In this document: positions 12,559 to 21,155 of the stretch, in pieces
How positions within the stretch are numbered: position 1 is the first letter of the stretch
Layout: every line of letters begins with the position of its first letter
NCBI RefSeq assembly: GCF_900094625.1
Contig: NZ_FMAJ01000001.1
Coordinates: 62,001 to 126,000, forward strand
DNA: 64,000 nt
Direction of reading: 5' to 3'
Origin: Rhizobium aethiopicum
GTDB taxonomy: Bacteria > Pseudomonadota > Alphaproteobacteria > Rhizobiales > Rhizobiaceae
Translations under genes and position numbers: made by a program
The notes under the pieces: model-generated
The model's database searches: none
Told to the model about the DNA's origin: nothing
Seen by the model: only the letters and a program-made list of their open reading frames with translations

Positions 12559-12936
12559 ATGAAGATTAGATCCCTTGCTTACGCTGCCCTGATGCCTCTG
12601 GCGGGCTGCCAAACTCCGGCGCCGCAATCCGTCGCAGATTCGCAGCGCCCGCCGTCCAGCTCCGTCCGACGCGAGTACGTCGACGCTCTGCAGCGAACGA
12701 TAAAGCCGGGGAACTTCGTAAAGGCCGAGATTTCCCAGCGTGGTTCTACTTAATCCGGAAAAGCAGATATATGCCATTGCACGCGCACGACGGAACGCAG
12801 CAACCCGAACTGGTCCTATATCGGCCTGGGCTTGCAACACGATATGATACTGTACCTGAAAAAGAACGACCATCGCTGCCACGATAAGCGACTGCGGTAC
12901 CATGATTTTCGGGAACTGCGGAACATGAAGCACTAG
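12559..12936 (+). pseudogene. Frameshifted duplicate of the small lipoprotein gene
   Basis: The frame opens MKIRSLAYAALMPLAGC with an intact lipobox and the shared QSVADSQRPPSS segment of the gene at 12010. Near 12735-12740 an extra C shifts the frame (the parent sequence reads ISSVVLLEPEKK; here SVVLLNPEKQIYA lies in another frame), producing a TAA at 12751-12753 after 64 residues. Near 12775-12780 a lost base restores the original frame, and the homologous C-terminus (WSYIGLGLQHD, then CHDKRLRYHDFRELRNMK) runs to TAG 12934-12936. Two compensating indels with a stop between them indicate a pseudogene, unless both are sequence errors. Confidence 0.75.
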
Positions 12937-13248
12937 GCACAGACGGGACATTTGCCGGCCTCGCCAGCAACCGTCCGGGCGCCGTCAAAACCAGAGATTC
13001 CTCACACATCGGCCGTCGGAAGGAAGGCCGTTGGGCGTGTCCAATCAATCGAAATCGTCGATCGGCAGGTCGGCGACGAGCTATCGGGCGCGCGCGATCG
13101 ATCCCTCAGACGCATGGTCCGCAGCATCGATCCATCTCCGGCAAGTTGAATGCATGCGCCGTGAATAAAAGTCTGTGGTTGAAGGCTCACCCATCTCCCG
13201 CAGTGCGGGCGGCAATGTTACAGCTGCCGCGGGAATTGGGGACCATTC
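12937..13248. other. Intergenic stretch without a recognised gene
   Basis: This 312-base interval between the lipoprotein pseudogene and the next lipoprotein gene has no frame with convincing protein character. It should hold the promoter of the gene at 13249; no clear -35/-10 pair or operator was assigned. Confidence 0.5.
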
Positions 13249-13590
13249 ATGAAAAAGATCATTATTGCACTCGTGGCCGCCGCGGCACTGGCCGGCTGCG
13301 CCAAACGTCCTGACGCCATCGTTCAGGTGGATATTCCGATGGCGGCCTATACGAACCTTAGCTGCCAGGCGCTCGCCGTTGAACTCAAGAAAGAGAGGGC
13401 CAAGCTCGATGATCTGTCCAAGCAGCAGATCAGCGCGGCGAACGGTGATGCGTTCGGCGTCTTCCTCGTCGGCGTACCAATCGGCAGCGTCGCCGGCGGA
13501 GACAAGGAAGGGGAAATTGCTGCGTCCAAAGGCAAGGTCTCGGCTATGCAGTCGGCCGGCATGAGCAAGGGCTGCAAGCTGCCCGGGTGA
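13249..13590 (+). CDS. Small putative lipoprotein
   Basis: A 113-residue product with signal MKKIIIALVAAAALAGC; the lipobox LAGC ends at Cys17. The mature region contains a charged helical stretch (VELKKERAKLDDLSKQQIS, about residues 45-63) followed by a glycine/valine-rich hydrophobic patch (FGVFLVGVPIGSVAGG), a layout common to small rhizobial lipoproteins of unknown function. GGGGA precedes the ATG by 6 bases. It is unrelated in sequence to the lipoprotein at 12010, and its role is unknown. Confidence 0.8.
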   Translation: MKKIIIALVAAAALAGCAKRPDAIVQVDIPMAAYTNLSCQALAVELKKERAKLDDLSKQQISAANGDAFGVFLVGVPIGSVAGGDKEGEIAASKGKVSAMQSAGMSKGCKLPG

Positions 13591-13665
13591 TAGCGCGTTC
13601 GTCAGGACCACTAGGATCTCTAGGCATTGCATCAGTTTATGCTCAGGAGATACTTGGTGTTGGAG

Positions 13666-13690
13666 GCGGACTGCGCATTCCGCAGTCCGC
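13666..13690. repeat. Perfect inverted repeat between convergent genes
   Basis: GCGGACTGCG (13666-13675) and CGCAGTCCGC (13681-13690) form a 10-bp stem with a 5-base loop. It lies between the 3' ends of the plus-strand lipoprotein gene and the minus-strand DUF805 gene and may act as a bidirectional transcription stop, although neither side has a T-run. Confidence 0.6.
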
Positions 13691-13747
13691 GCAACGGATA
13701 GGCCGTGCCAGCGAAGTTAAGCCGCGAGGACCGTCCTCACAGTTTGC

Positions 13748-14203
13748 TCAAGCAAAGACGGCTTCCCTGGAATCATCCGCTGTCGACGCCCTGCAGTACC
13801 ATGCGAGGACGACAACCGTTCCAATGGGAAATAATAGTCCGAGAAGCTGCCACCATCCGCTGCGGTTGGTGTCGTGAAGGCGTCGGGCGGCCATGGCGAT
13901 CGACGGAAGAAACGTAGCCAGCGACCAGATCAGGTTCAAGGTTTCGGTCCGATCCACGACGTACAAAGCGATCGCGACGAGAAGGACGAAGAGCACCGAA
14001 TACCAGAATTCCGATCGGCTCGCTCTGCCGCTGAAGTTCACGTAGTTCTTGAAAAAGCTTCCGATCGCCTGGACGAAACCCATGGCTTGCGGCAAGCCGC
14101 CGAAGCGGTTCGGCCCGGGCAGCGGTTTTCTGAAGACGAAGATCAATGGTACGCCGATCAGGATCAAGACGATCAACCAGTGAAACAAAGAAAAGCTGCC
14201 CAT
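13748..14203 (-). CDS. DUF805 inner-membrane protein
   Basis: The 151-residue product has an N-terminal transmembrane segment (FSLFHWLIVLILIGVPLIFV) and at least three later ones, as expected for DUF805 (YhaH/YhaI type) inner-membrane proteins. The family motif is visible as YVNFSGRASRSEFWYSVLF and, near the C-terminus, MAARRLHDTNRSGWW. The function is unknown in the family. ATG 14203 is chosen because GGGG lies about 6 bases upstream; a GTG four codons earlier is less likely. It faces the lipoprotein gene at 13249 tail to tail. Confidence 0.88.
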   Translation of the reverse strand: MGSFSLFHWLIVLILIGVPLIFVFRKPLPGPNRFGGLPQAMGFVQAIGSFFKNYVNFSGRASRSEFWYSVLFVLLVAIALYVVDRTETLNLIWSLATFLPSIAMAARRLHDTNRSGWWQLLGLLFPIGTVVVLAWYCRASTADDSREAVFA

Positions 14204-14363
14204 TAGATACCCCACTGTTGAAACAGCTCAGAGATAAGCGATGTTCGTTTCCGGAGGATTAACCGGCTTGTAATCCGATGTCTTGACAATCACAGCGTGA
14301 GAAAACTGCAGCTGCCATGGGGGCGGCGGGATGATGCTTTAAGAAGGCCGCAATCGCCGTCGT

Positions 14364-15125
14364 TTAGCGCTTGACCAGAACGCGTGCCTGCACCGGCTGT
14401 TCGATGCCCTTCAGCGTCAGCATTCGCGTCTCGGCGTCTGCCGCGAGTTCGGGAGCCTTCGCGGCTGTTTCGGCCGAGATCAGGATTTCGCCGGCAGCCG
14501 CCTGGGATTCGAGTCGTGCGGCCTGGTTGACGACGCCGCCGATCGCGGTGAAATCGCTGCGGAAGCTCGAGAATTCGCCGATCTGGACTTCGCCGGAATG
14601 GATGCCTACGCCGACGCCCAAGGGCAGGGCGTCAAGTGTCAGTCCGCCTAGCGCCGCAGCGCAGTTCCGCTGGATCTCCCGAGCGGCGCCGATCGCGGCG
14701 CTGGCGTGATCCTTGCGGATGATTGGGAAATTGAAGATCGCCATCAGGCCGTCGCCCATCTGTTTGTTGACGATGCCGTCATGTGCCCAGATCGCCTGGG
14801 CGCAGCGATCCTGGAACAGGCTGACGATTTCGCTCAAGCGCACCGCCTCGATACGCTCGGAAAGATCGGTAAAGCCCCTGATGTCGGCGAACAGGATGGT
14901 AGCGTCGACGGTGATCTGGCGCTGCTTCTTCACATATTGGAAGGAGCGCTCGCAGATGGTGCAGATATCGGGGTTCATCTTGCTGCGGGTAATGCCGAGG
15001 GCGCGGAAGGGAAGCGCGAGCGGGCCGCCGATCGGGATCGGCATATGCATCTGATCCCAGCAGCCGCGGCAAATCCTGGCGCTGCCGTGCCTTGCCTGCT
15101 CCGTGAAGGTGAATTCTGTCGTCAT
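14364..15125 (-). CDS. Class III adenylate/guanylate cyclase with N-terminal Cys motif
   Basis: The 253-residue protein converts ATP (or GTP) to a cyclic nucleotide. The catalytic domain spans about residues 70-250: metal-binding Asp81 in ILFADIRGFTDLS, Asp125 in QMGDGLMAIFN and the transition-state pair in VVNQAARLE (Asn200, Arg204). The N-terminal 65 residues contain two Cys-x2-Cys pairs (Cys19/22 and Cys55/58) that could bind zinc or another metal, a plausible sensing element. There are no transmembrane segments, so it is cytoplasmic. The gene stands alone, divergent from the DUF899 gene. Nucleotide specificity cannot be decided from what I can see. Confidence 0.88.
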   Translation of the reverse strand: MTTEFTFTEQARHGSARICRGCWDQMHMPIPIGGPLALPFRALGITRSKMNPDICTICERSFQYVKKQRQITVDATILFADIRGFTDLSERIEAVRLSEIVSLFQDRCAQAIWAHDGIVNKQMGDGLMAIFNFPIIRKDHASAAIGAAREIQRNCAAALGGLTLDALPLGVGVGIHSGEVQIGEFSSFRSDFTAIGGVVNQAARLESQAAAGEILISAETAAKAPELAADAETRMLTLKGIEQPVQARVLVKR

Positions 15126-15379
15126 GTCGCGCGATCCAGTGGTCGTGGTGAAGCTTCCGTCAACATGTGGGTTTTGGCAACTGTTGTGTTGGTCGAGGAG
15201 ATCTCATCTGCGCACCAGCTGCGTTGGCCTACGGACCAACTGCGTTGGCCGTGGGATGACAGACACACTTGTTACTCCCACTGTTCGATGCCCGATGCGA
15301 AACTATCTCCGACCAATCGCGATGCACCGGCTTTCGGACAGGAAGCGCGGGAACTCGCCCCATAGAGGAGATCGAAGCA

Positions 15380-16168
15380 ATGACTGCAACAGCCGAGAAT
15401 GGAAAGGGCGGACAGGCCATGCAGAGGCCGCCCGTTGTCTCGCAGGATGCCTGGGAGGCGGCTCACAGGCAGCTTCTCGTGAAGGAAAAGGCGCATACGC
15501 GCGCCCGTGACGCGCTTGCCGCCGAACGGCGGCGTATGCCGTGGATGGCGGTCGAGAAGAACTATGTCTTCGAGGGGCCGAAGGGCAGTATGAGCCTGCT
15601 CGATCTATTCGAGGGGCGGCGTCAGCTCATCCTCTACCGCGCCTTCTACGAGCCCGGCGTCTTCGGCTGGCCCGAGCAAGCATGCCGCGGCTGTTCGATG
15701 GTGGCCGATCAGGTCGCCCATGTTGCCCATCTCAACGCTCGCGATACGACACTGGTCTTCGCCTCGCGCGCGCCGCAGGCCGATATCACCAGGCTGAAGG
15801 CGCGGATGGGCTGGACGATGCCGTGGGTGACGGTCACCGACGACTTCGACAAGGATTTCGGCGTCGACGAATGGCACGGGACCAATGTTTTTTATCGCGA
15901 CGGCGAGCGCATCTTCCGCACCTATTTCGTCAACAATCGCGGCGACGAGCAGATGGGCGGCACCTGGAACTATCTCGACATCACGCCGCTTGGCCGCCAG
16001 GAGGTCTGGGAGGATTCGCCAGAGGGCTATCCGCAGACTGCGACCTACAAATGGTGGAACTGGCACGACAGTTACGTTGCCGATGCCGAGCCTGATAAGA
16101 AATGGGTCGAGGTCTCCGACGCCGGCGAGGCGGCGTTCCGGGAGGAAAGCACGAAGGCGAAATCGTGA
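15380..16168 (+). CDS. DUF899 thioredoxin-like family protein
   Basis: The 262-residue product belongs to DUF899, proteins with a predicted thioredoxin fold and no assigned reaction. Characteristic parts are KNYVFEGPKGSMSLLDLFEG near residue 55, a Cys-x2-Cys pair in EQACRGCSMVADQV, and GTWNYLDITPLGRQE plus the Trp-rich KWWNWHDSY near the end. ATG 15380 follows AGAGGAG by 7 bases. It is predicted cytoplasmic, with no signal peptide. A near-perfect repeat of CTGCGTTGGCC occurs twice in its leader (around 15219 and 15240). Its neighbours are unrelated in function. Confidence 0.9.
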   Translation: MTATAENGKGGQAMQRPPVVSQDAWEAAHRQLLVKEKAHTRARDALAAERRRMPWMAVEKNYVFEGPKGSMSLLDLFEGRRQLILYRAFYEPGVFGWPEQACRGCSMVADQVAHVAHLNARDTTLVFASRAPQADITRLKARMGWTMPWVTVTDDFDKDFGVDEWHGTNVFYRDGERIFRTYFVNNRGDEQMGGTWNYLDITPLGRQEVWEDSPEGYPQTATYKWWNWHDSYVADAEPDKKWVEVSDAGEAAFREESTKAKS

Positions 16169-16210
16169 GCGTTGGCGCGACGATTGAGATCTGAATAGCC
16201 CAGTTGCCTT

Positions 16211-16240
16211 GCCGGCCACTGACCATTCATAGTGGCCGGC
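16211..16240 (+). repeat. Perfect hairpin in the leader of the DUF4087 gene
   Basis: GCCGGCCACT (16211-16220) pairs perfectly with AGTGGCCGGC (16231-16240) across a 10-base loop. It ends six bases before the GGAGG ribosome site of the next gene and follows the DUF899 stop by about 40 bases. It may terminate the DUF899 transcript (no T-run follows) or influence translation of the downstream gene. Confidence 0.6.
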
Positions 16241-16255
16241 GAAGCGGAGGGGGTG

Positions 16256-16621
16256 ATGATGAGATTGCATGCGTTTGTTTTGATGATGCTTCTCGCACCT
16301 GCGGCGGCGCATGCCGAAAGGCGCTGCGGCTGGCTGGAAAATCCCTCGATGCGGAACTGGTCGCTCCTAGATGCCGACGGCGGCTGGATCATCATGGAGA
16401 ATGGCAGCGGCTACAAGGCCGAGGGAATGGACAAGATTCCCGACCTTACGACCGGCGAATATGTCTACACCTATGCCGCGCACGGCTATGGCTGCGCCTG
16501 CATGGACGTGGAGACGGACGGCGAGGAAGGGATCAGCCGCATCCATTCCGTGCGGCAATTGCCGCTTTCCCGATGCCGGAGCGATCCCGCCATTCGCTGG
16601 TTCCTCGATAGGGACGAGTGA
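16256..16621 (+). CDS. DUF4087 secreted protein
   Basis: A 121-residue exported protein: residues 1-20 ([20 protein letters not shown]) form a signal peptide with cleavage before ERRCGW. The mature protein has the DUF4087 pattern [20 protein letters not shown], a [10 protein letters not shown] segment and paired cysteines (YGCACMDV, then SRCRSDP), which suggests disulfides in the periplasm. The function is unknown. GGAGG lies 5 bases before ATG 16256; the next codon, ATG 16259, could equally be used. Confidence 0.85.
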   Translation: MMRLHAFVLMMLLAPAAAHAERRCGWLENPSMRNWSLLDADGGWIIMENGSGYKAEGMDKIPDLTTGEYVYTYAAHGYGCACMDVETDGEEGISRIHSVRQLPLSRCRSDPAIRWFLDRDE

Positions 16622-16757
16622 TCGGGCAGGTGATTCCTTCGGCGTTGAGGGCTGCATCTTAGAGACATGTGACAAAATTTCGTCGGTCATCGTACTGGGG
16701 CACGGCTGGAACTTTGTCGTCTGCGCTGTGTTTGAGGTCGGCTCACAGGAGACGACG

Positions 16758-17318
16758 ATGCCGTTCTTCACGCAACCGCACCCGGCGCCGGGCAATTTCC
16801 AGTTCCCCAGCGAACAGCGGCAGGGCGACCCGATGATGGGCACCATCAATGCCGAGCTTGCCGACAAGGGTTTTCTCGTTACCAGCACCGACGAACTCAT
16901 TACCTGGGCGCGCACGGGTTCGCTGATGTGGATGACCTTCGGTCTTGCCTGCTGCGCCATCGAGATGATGCAGATGTCCATGCCGCGCTATGACATAGAG
17001 CGCTTCGGCGTCGCCCCGCGCGGAAGCCCAAGGCAGTCGGATCTGATGATCGTGGCGGGTACGCTGTGCAACAAGATGGCGCCTGCGCTGCGCAAGGTTT
17101 ACGACCAGATGCCTGAACCGCGCTATGTCATCTCCATGGGCTCCTGCGCCAATGGCGGCGGCTATTACCACTATTCCTATTCGGTGGTACGCGGATGCGA
17201 CAGGATCGTGCCCGTCGATATCTATGTTCCCGGATGTCCACCCACGGCCGAAGCATTGCTCTACGGCATCCTGCTTCTGCAGCGGAAGATTCGGCGCAAC
17301 GGCAGCATCGAGCGATAG
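16758..17318 (+). CDS. nuoB: NADH-quinone oxidoreductase subunit B, stand-alone copy
   Basis: NuoB carries the N2 [4Fe-4S] cluster that passes electrons to quinone in complex I. This 186-residue protein keeps all four cluster ligands: the Cys65-Cys66 pair ([10 protein letters not shown]), Cys130 (MGSCANGGG) and Cys160 (PGCPPTAEA). No other nuo gene is adjacent: a DUF4087 gene lies upstream and a receiver gene downstream. It is therefore a second, isolated copy like the nuoB2 genes of Rhizobium, the main operon presumably being elsewhere. Complete ligands suggest it is functional, perhaps as an alternative subunit. Confidence 0.92.
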   Translation: MPFFTQPHPAPGNFQFPSEQRQGDPMMGTINAELADKGFLVTSTDELITWARTGSLMWMTFGLACCAIEMMQMSMPRYDIERFGVAPRGSPRQSDLMIVAGTLCNKMAPALRKVYDQMPEPRYVISMGSCANGGGYYHYSYSVVRGCDRIVPVDIYVPGCPPTAEALLYGILLLQRKIRRNGSIER

Positions 17319-17457
17319 CTGCCGGTGCCTTTACGGGTTTGCTTACCATTTTTCGAACGGCCGTTTTTTAGCGGAAACTTTCGAGCCGCGAGTTGCGTTA
17401 GGAAGGTGGCCGTAGATTGTGCCCAGCGGCGAGCCTGCCATGGGAGGAGAAGTATCC

Positions 17458-17835
17458 ATGAAAGTCATGATCGTCGAAGATGAGAACTTCATCGCTCTGG
17501 AACTGGAACGAATCGCGCAGGATGCGGGACACCAGACCGTCGGGCCGGTTTCGACGATCGAACAGGCGCTGGCCTATGCTCCGAAAAGCGACGTCGCGCT
17601 TGTCGATCTCAGCCTCGCCGACGGCCTCAGCGGCGCTCAGCTCGCCCGTCGGCTGATCGACCGCTTCGGCGTCGACGTCATCTTCGTCACCGGTAGTCCG
17701 GAGAATGTCGGAAACGGCATCGAGGGTGCGCTCGACGTCATCCCCAAACCCTTTACCGACGACAGGATCGCCGGCGCGCTCTCGCGGGCCCAGGCGCTGC
17801 GCAGAGACTACGAAGGCAAGAACGCTGTTTTCTGA
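17458..17835 (+). CDS. Single-domain response regulator receiver
   Basis: A 125-residue CheY-like protein without an output domain. The acidic pocket (MIVEDENF at residues 4-11), phosphoacceptor Asp (ALVDLSLADG), Thr (VIFVTGSPEN) and Lys (VIPKPF) are all present, so phosphorylation is expected. GGAGGAGA lies upstream of ATG 17458. No partner kinase is adjacent. Such lone receivers usually act by protein contact or as phosphate sinks; receivers of this PAS/HWE-kinase-linked type are common in rhizobia. Confidence 0.92.
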   Translation: MKVMIVEDENFIALELERIAQDAGHQTVGPVSTIEQALAYAPKSDVALVDLSLADGLSGAQLARRLIDRFGVDVIFVTGSPENVGNGIEGALDVIPKPFTDDRIAGALSRAQALRRDYEGKNAVF

Positions 17836-17888
17836 GCAAACAGAGTCGTGTTCTTCCGTTGCTGTTGTCGCCGGGAGGAGACGCCAGG

Positions 17889-18143
17889 ATGAAGCATGCG
17901 CTCATTGCCCTTTTCTTCGTCCTCACGGCCTGCGCCAGCACCGCCGGCGAACCGCAGCCTCTCCCGGGCAGTCTCACCTATGGCGGCAAGACCATCCATT
18001 CGCCCTATCGCCCGGGAACGGCGGTCCAGCACACCTTTCTCGGAGCGTTCGGAGATCGGGTCTTCGAGACCTATGTCGTTCAACCTGATGGGACGCTCAA
18101 GCTGACCTCGCAGAACATGGGGCCGGATTTTCTCTGGCGGTGA
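17889..18143 (+). CDS. Small lipoprotein
   Basis: The 84-residue product begins MKHALIALFFVLTACAS, with the lipobox LTAC ending at Cys15, so lipidation is expected. The mature domain is about 69 residues (YGGKTIHSPYRPGTAV, then FETYVVQPDGTLKL), resembling a small beta domain. I do not recognise a family. GGGAGGAG precedes the start. It follows the receiver gene by 53 bases on the same strand and could share its transcript. Confidence 0.75.
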   Translation: MKHALIALFFVLTACASTAGEPQPLPGSLTYGGKTIHSPYRPGTAVQHTFLGAFGDRVFETYVVQPDGTLKLTSQNMGPDFLWR

Positions 18144-18321
18144 GCAAGGTCGGGCCGGCGGTAAACTTCTCTCGATACAACCGCGCCCCCTTGCTGATCC
18201 ACGACAGATATCATGGTGCTCCCAAGCTGGTCCGTCGTCCCGACTGCATCCTGCTTGCGACGGCTGCCACGTGGAACCATAATCATAGGCGCACACGTGG
18301 TCCTTGAACGGGGAGGCTTCG

Positions 18322-19131
18322 ATGCCGTCGAGTTTCAATGTCGAAAGTGCCGATGGTTACGAACAACTGATGGGGCGATGGAGCCGGAGGCTGGCGCCGA
18401 TGCTGATCGATTTCGCGGGGTTGGCGGATGGGGATCACGTGATCGATGTCGGCTGCGGCACCGGCAGCCTGGCATTCACACTGGCGGAGAGGCCAGGCCT
18501 GCGGGAGATCGCGGCGATCGACTATTCGCCGGTTTTCGTCGCGGCGGCGCAGGCGCGCAACACTGATCCCAGAATCACGATCCAACAGGCGGATGCCTGT
18601 GCGCTGCCCTTCGAGAATGACCGTTTCGACAGGGCGATATCGCTGCTCGTGCTGCATTTCGTGCCGGAGGCGGGCAAGGCGGTGGCCGAGATGGCGCGTG
18701 TCGTGCGGGCCGGCGGCGTGGTCGCGGCCGCCGTCTGGGACCATTACGGCGGCATGTCGGGCATGCGGATGATGTGGGATACCGTCGTCATGCTCGACGA
18801 GAACGCGCTGCCGCTGCGTCGCAAATATTGTTTTCAGCCGATGATGCGCCCGGGGGAGATGAAAAATAGCTTCATCGCCCGGGGTCTTGCCGATGTCGAG
18901 GAGACCTCGCTCCTGATCCGGATGGATTACCTTTCCTTCGACGACTACTGGCAACCGATCGCGGCCGGCGAGGGGCCGCTTGGAAGGTATGTTGCCGGAT
19001 TGGAGCCGGAGAAGCGAAAGGCCGTCGATGCTGCCGTTCGGGCGGCTTACGAGGCGGGGGAGCCCGATGGACCACGGTCATTCGCGTCGGTGGCATGGGC
19101 GTGCCGGGGCAGGGTGCCGGAGGCCGGTTAG
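18322..19131 (+). CDS. Class I SAM-dependent methyltransferase
   Basis: The 269-residue protein contains the S-adenosylmethionine-binding motif I VIDVGCGTGSLAF at about residues 41-53, motif II in the following acidic segment (AAIDYSPVF) and motif III near LVLHFVPEAGKAV, the UbiE/Methyltransf_11 arrangement. The N-terminus (GYEQLMGRWSRRLAP) is typical of small-molecule methyltransferases of this group. GGGGAGG precedes ATG 18322. The substrate is unknown. It is not near any biosynthetic cluster. Confidence 0.9.
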   Translation: MPSSFNVESADGYEQLMGRWSRRLAPMLIDFAGLADGDHVIDVGCGTGSLAFTLAERPGLREIAAIDYSPVFVAAAQARNTDPRITIQQADACALPFENDRFDRAISLLVLHFVPEAGKAVAEMARVVRAGGVVAAAVWDHYGGMSGMRMMWDTVVMLDENALPLRRKYCFQPMMRPGEMKNSFIARGLADVEETSLLIRMDYLSFDDYWQPIAAGEGPLGRYVAGLEPEKRKAVDAAVRAAYEAGEPDGPRSFASVAWACRGRVPEAG

Positions 19132-19634
19132 GCGCAGTGTGCCGGCGACAGTGTGCATCGGGAAGCGTAATTGGACTCGATGCATGGTTCCGTGAGGAAA
19201 ATGTTCGGATTATCGCGGGAGCCTCTTCGATCTGGTTTCCGCAAGGCCAAACTATGCCTGACGGGATCAAAGCTTTTTGCCGGATCTGTGGTGGGCGGAT
19301 TTCGAAATCTGGAGCATTGGTGGGACAGCCGCCCGCATTGGATCGACCTCGCCGCGGCGATCGAGCGTCATCGCGGAAATTGAACTCTCAAGTATCGGCC
19401 GTCGAAGGTAGCTGGCTACCTCGATACACGCTGGCTGCAGCACCTCGAATGGGTGCGACATAATGCGCCCGCGATCACGTTGAACGTGATGGAACGAGGG
19501 CAGCATCGCTGACGTTCCGTGCCGCTATCCCCGGACCGCAGTCCCCGGCAGCGCAACCCGCCCGTTTCGGGCACCCCTTCCGACGGCATCCGGAACTGCC
19601 CGCCTCGCCGCCGCTTTCGGACGGAGGAATTCAT
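19132..19634. other. 500-base gap with one doubtful small ORF
   Basis: No recognised gene lies here. A plus-strand frame from ATG 19201 to 19383 would encode 60 residues (MFGLSREPLRSGF at the start, LEHWWDSRPHWIDLAAAIER near the end), with GAGG only three bases before the ATG. The Trp-rich end looks protein-like, but without relatives it cannot be called. The rest (19384-19634) shows only the promoter and leader of the MFS gene, which has a GGAGG site. Confidence 0.35.
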
Positions 19635-20885
19635 ATGTCCGCTTTGGAAAGCCTGCGCCTGTTGACGCCGCAGCAGCGCAACACCGTCATTGCCAGCTAT
19701 CTCGGCTGGACGCTCGATGCTTTCGATTTCTTCATTCTCGTCTTCGTTCTCAAATATATCGCCGAGGAGTTTCATACCGACATCCCCGCCGTCTCGGCGG
19801 CGATCTTCCTGACACTCGCAATGCGGGCGTTCGGCGCACTGATCTTCGGACTGGCGGCCGACCGTTACGGGCGGCGCATCACGCTGATGGCGGACGTGCT
19901 GCTCTACTCCGTTTTCGAGTTCCTGACCGGTTTTTCCACGGGGCTGACCATGTTTCTGGTGCTGAGGGCGCTCTACGGCATCGCCATGGGCGGCGAATGG
20001 GGCGTGGGCGCATCGCTGGTCATGGAGACCGTGCCGGAAGAGAGCCGCGGCATCGTTTCGGGCATCCTGCAGGCGGGGTATCCCTCGGGCTATCTCATCG
20101 CCTCGATCGTGTTCTTCCTGCTCTTTCCCGTCATCGGCTGGCGCGGCATGTTCTTCGTCGGCGCGGCTCCGGCGCTGCTCGTACTCTACATCAGGCGCAA
20201 TGTGGAAGAGAGCCCGGCCTTCCTGAAGCGGCAAGCCGAGGGGCGCCGGCCGTTCCTCACCGTTCTGCGCGAAAATACTCCGCTGTTCATCTGGGCGGTG
20301 CTGCTGATGACGGCATTCAACGTCTTCAGCCACGGTACGCAGGATATCTATCCGACCTTCCTCGAAACACAACGCAACTATTCGAGCTACACGGTCGGCG
20401 CCATCGCCATCGTTTATAATATCGGGGCGATCTGCGGCGGGCTGTTCTTCGGGGCGCTGTCGCAGCGGATCGGCCGCAAGCGGGCGATCGTCACGGCAGC
20501 GCTGATCGCCGTGCCTGTCGCGCCGCTCTGGGCCTATGCGCCGGGGCCGGTTCTGCTCGCCATCGGTGCCTTCCTGATGCAGTTCTTCGTGCAGGGCGCC
20601 TGGGGCATCGTGCCGGTGCATCTGAACGAGCTGTCGCCGGACGAGGTGCGCGGCACCTTTCCGGGCTTCGCCTACCAGCTCGGCAACCTGCTTGCATCGG
20701 GCAATGCGACGCTGCAGGCGGGACTTGCCGCCCGCTGGGACGGCGACTACGCCTATGCGCTGCTGATCGTCGCTGCGGTGGTGGCGCTGGTCGTCGCGGC
20801 TCTGGCGGGCTTCGGCTATGAGAAGAAGGATGTGCGCTTCGGCACGGAGGAGGCCGAGGGACCGCATGGCGCGATGCGAATCTAA
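19635..20885 (+). CDS. MFS transporter of the SHS (lactate/carboxylate) type
   Basis: A 416-residue, 12-helix major facilitator. The first helix region ASYLGWTLDAFDFFILVFVL and the loop 2-3 signature AADRYGRRITLM match the sialate/lactate (SHS) group of proton symporters for monocarboxylates and related acids. GGEWGVGASLVMETVPEESRG and the loop 8-9 SQRIGRKRAIV are the other family signatures. It sits in the inner membrane. ATG 19635 follows ACGGAGG. The gene is alone and has a clear terminator. Substrate assignment (lactate, pyruvate or another organic acid) is inferred from similarity only. Confidence 0.85.
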   Translation: MSALESLRLLTPQQRNTVIASYLGWTLDAFDFFILVFVLKYIAEEFHTDIPAVSAAIFLTLAMRAFGALIFGLAADRYGRRITLMADVLLYSVFEFLTGFSTGLTMFLVLRALYGIAMGGEWGVGASLVMETVPEESRGIVSGILQAGYPSGYLIASIVFFLLFPVIGWRGMFFVGAAPALLVLYIRRNVEESPAFLKRQAEGRRPFLTVLRENTPLFIWAVLLMTAFNVFSHGTQDIYPTFLETQRNYSSYTVGAIAIVYNIGAICGGLFFGALSQRIGRKRAIVTAALIAVPVAPLWAYAPGPVLLAIGAFLMQFFVQGAWGIVPVHLNELSPDEVRGTFPGFAYQLGNLLASGNATLQAGLAARWDGDYAYALLIVAAVVALVVAALAGFGYEKKDVRFGTEEAEGPHGAMRI

Positions 20886-20905
20886 CGCTGCTGGGCGGTC
20901 AAAGA

Positions 20906-20937
20906 GGCCGGCGGCAGGTGTCGCCGGCCACATTTTT
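20906..20937 (+). terminator. Rho-independent terminator of the MFS gene
   Basis: GGCCGGCG (20906-20913) pairs with CGCCGGCC (20922-20929) across an 8-base loop, followed by ACATTTTTATC on the plus strand, 20 bases after the MFS stop codon. Confidence 0.85.
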
Positions 20938-21155
20938 ATCTGCCTCAGGAACTTTACCTCTCCACCACTTTAATGGGGTCGATGCGGAAGGGGTCGGCCT
21001 CAGCAATCGGAGCATCGTCAGATTCCTTGAATAAATGTGAGCGTTTTCAGTGGATTACAAATCGTCCATGTCGTGATATCGCCGCATTTCCTACAGAATC
21101 CCGTCGCATTCGACTGCCAGCCTGTCACCATCAAGTGATCAGGAGTTGATCGGCA

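Noticed and set aside
12193..12951. A 252-codon frame on the minus strand over the lipoprotein duplication
   Set aside because: It is antisense to a lipoprotein with a clear lipobox and to its frameshifted copy, and has no coding character of its own.
19416..20933. A 505-codon open frame on the minus strand
   Set aside because: It is opposite the MFS transporter gene; its Arg/His/Asp-rich product resembles nothing, and the plus-strand gene has motifs, a ribosome site and a terminator.
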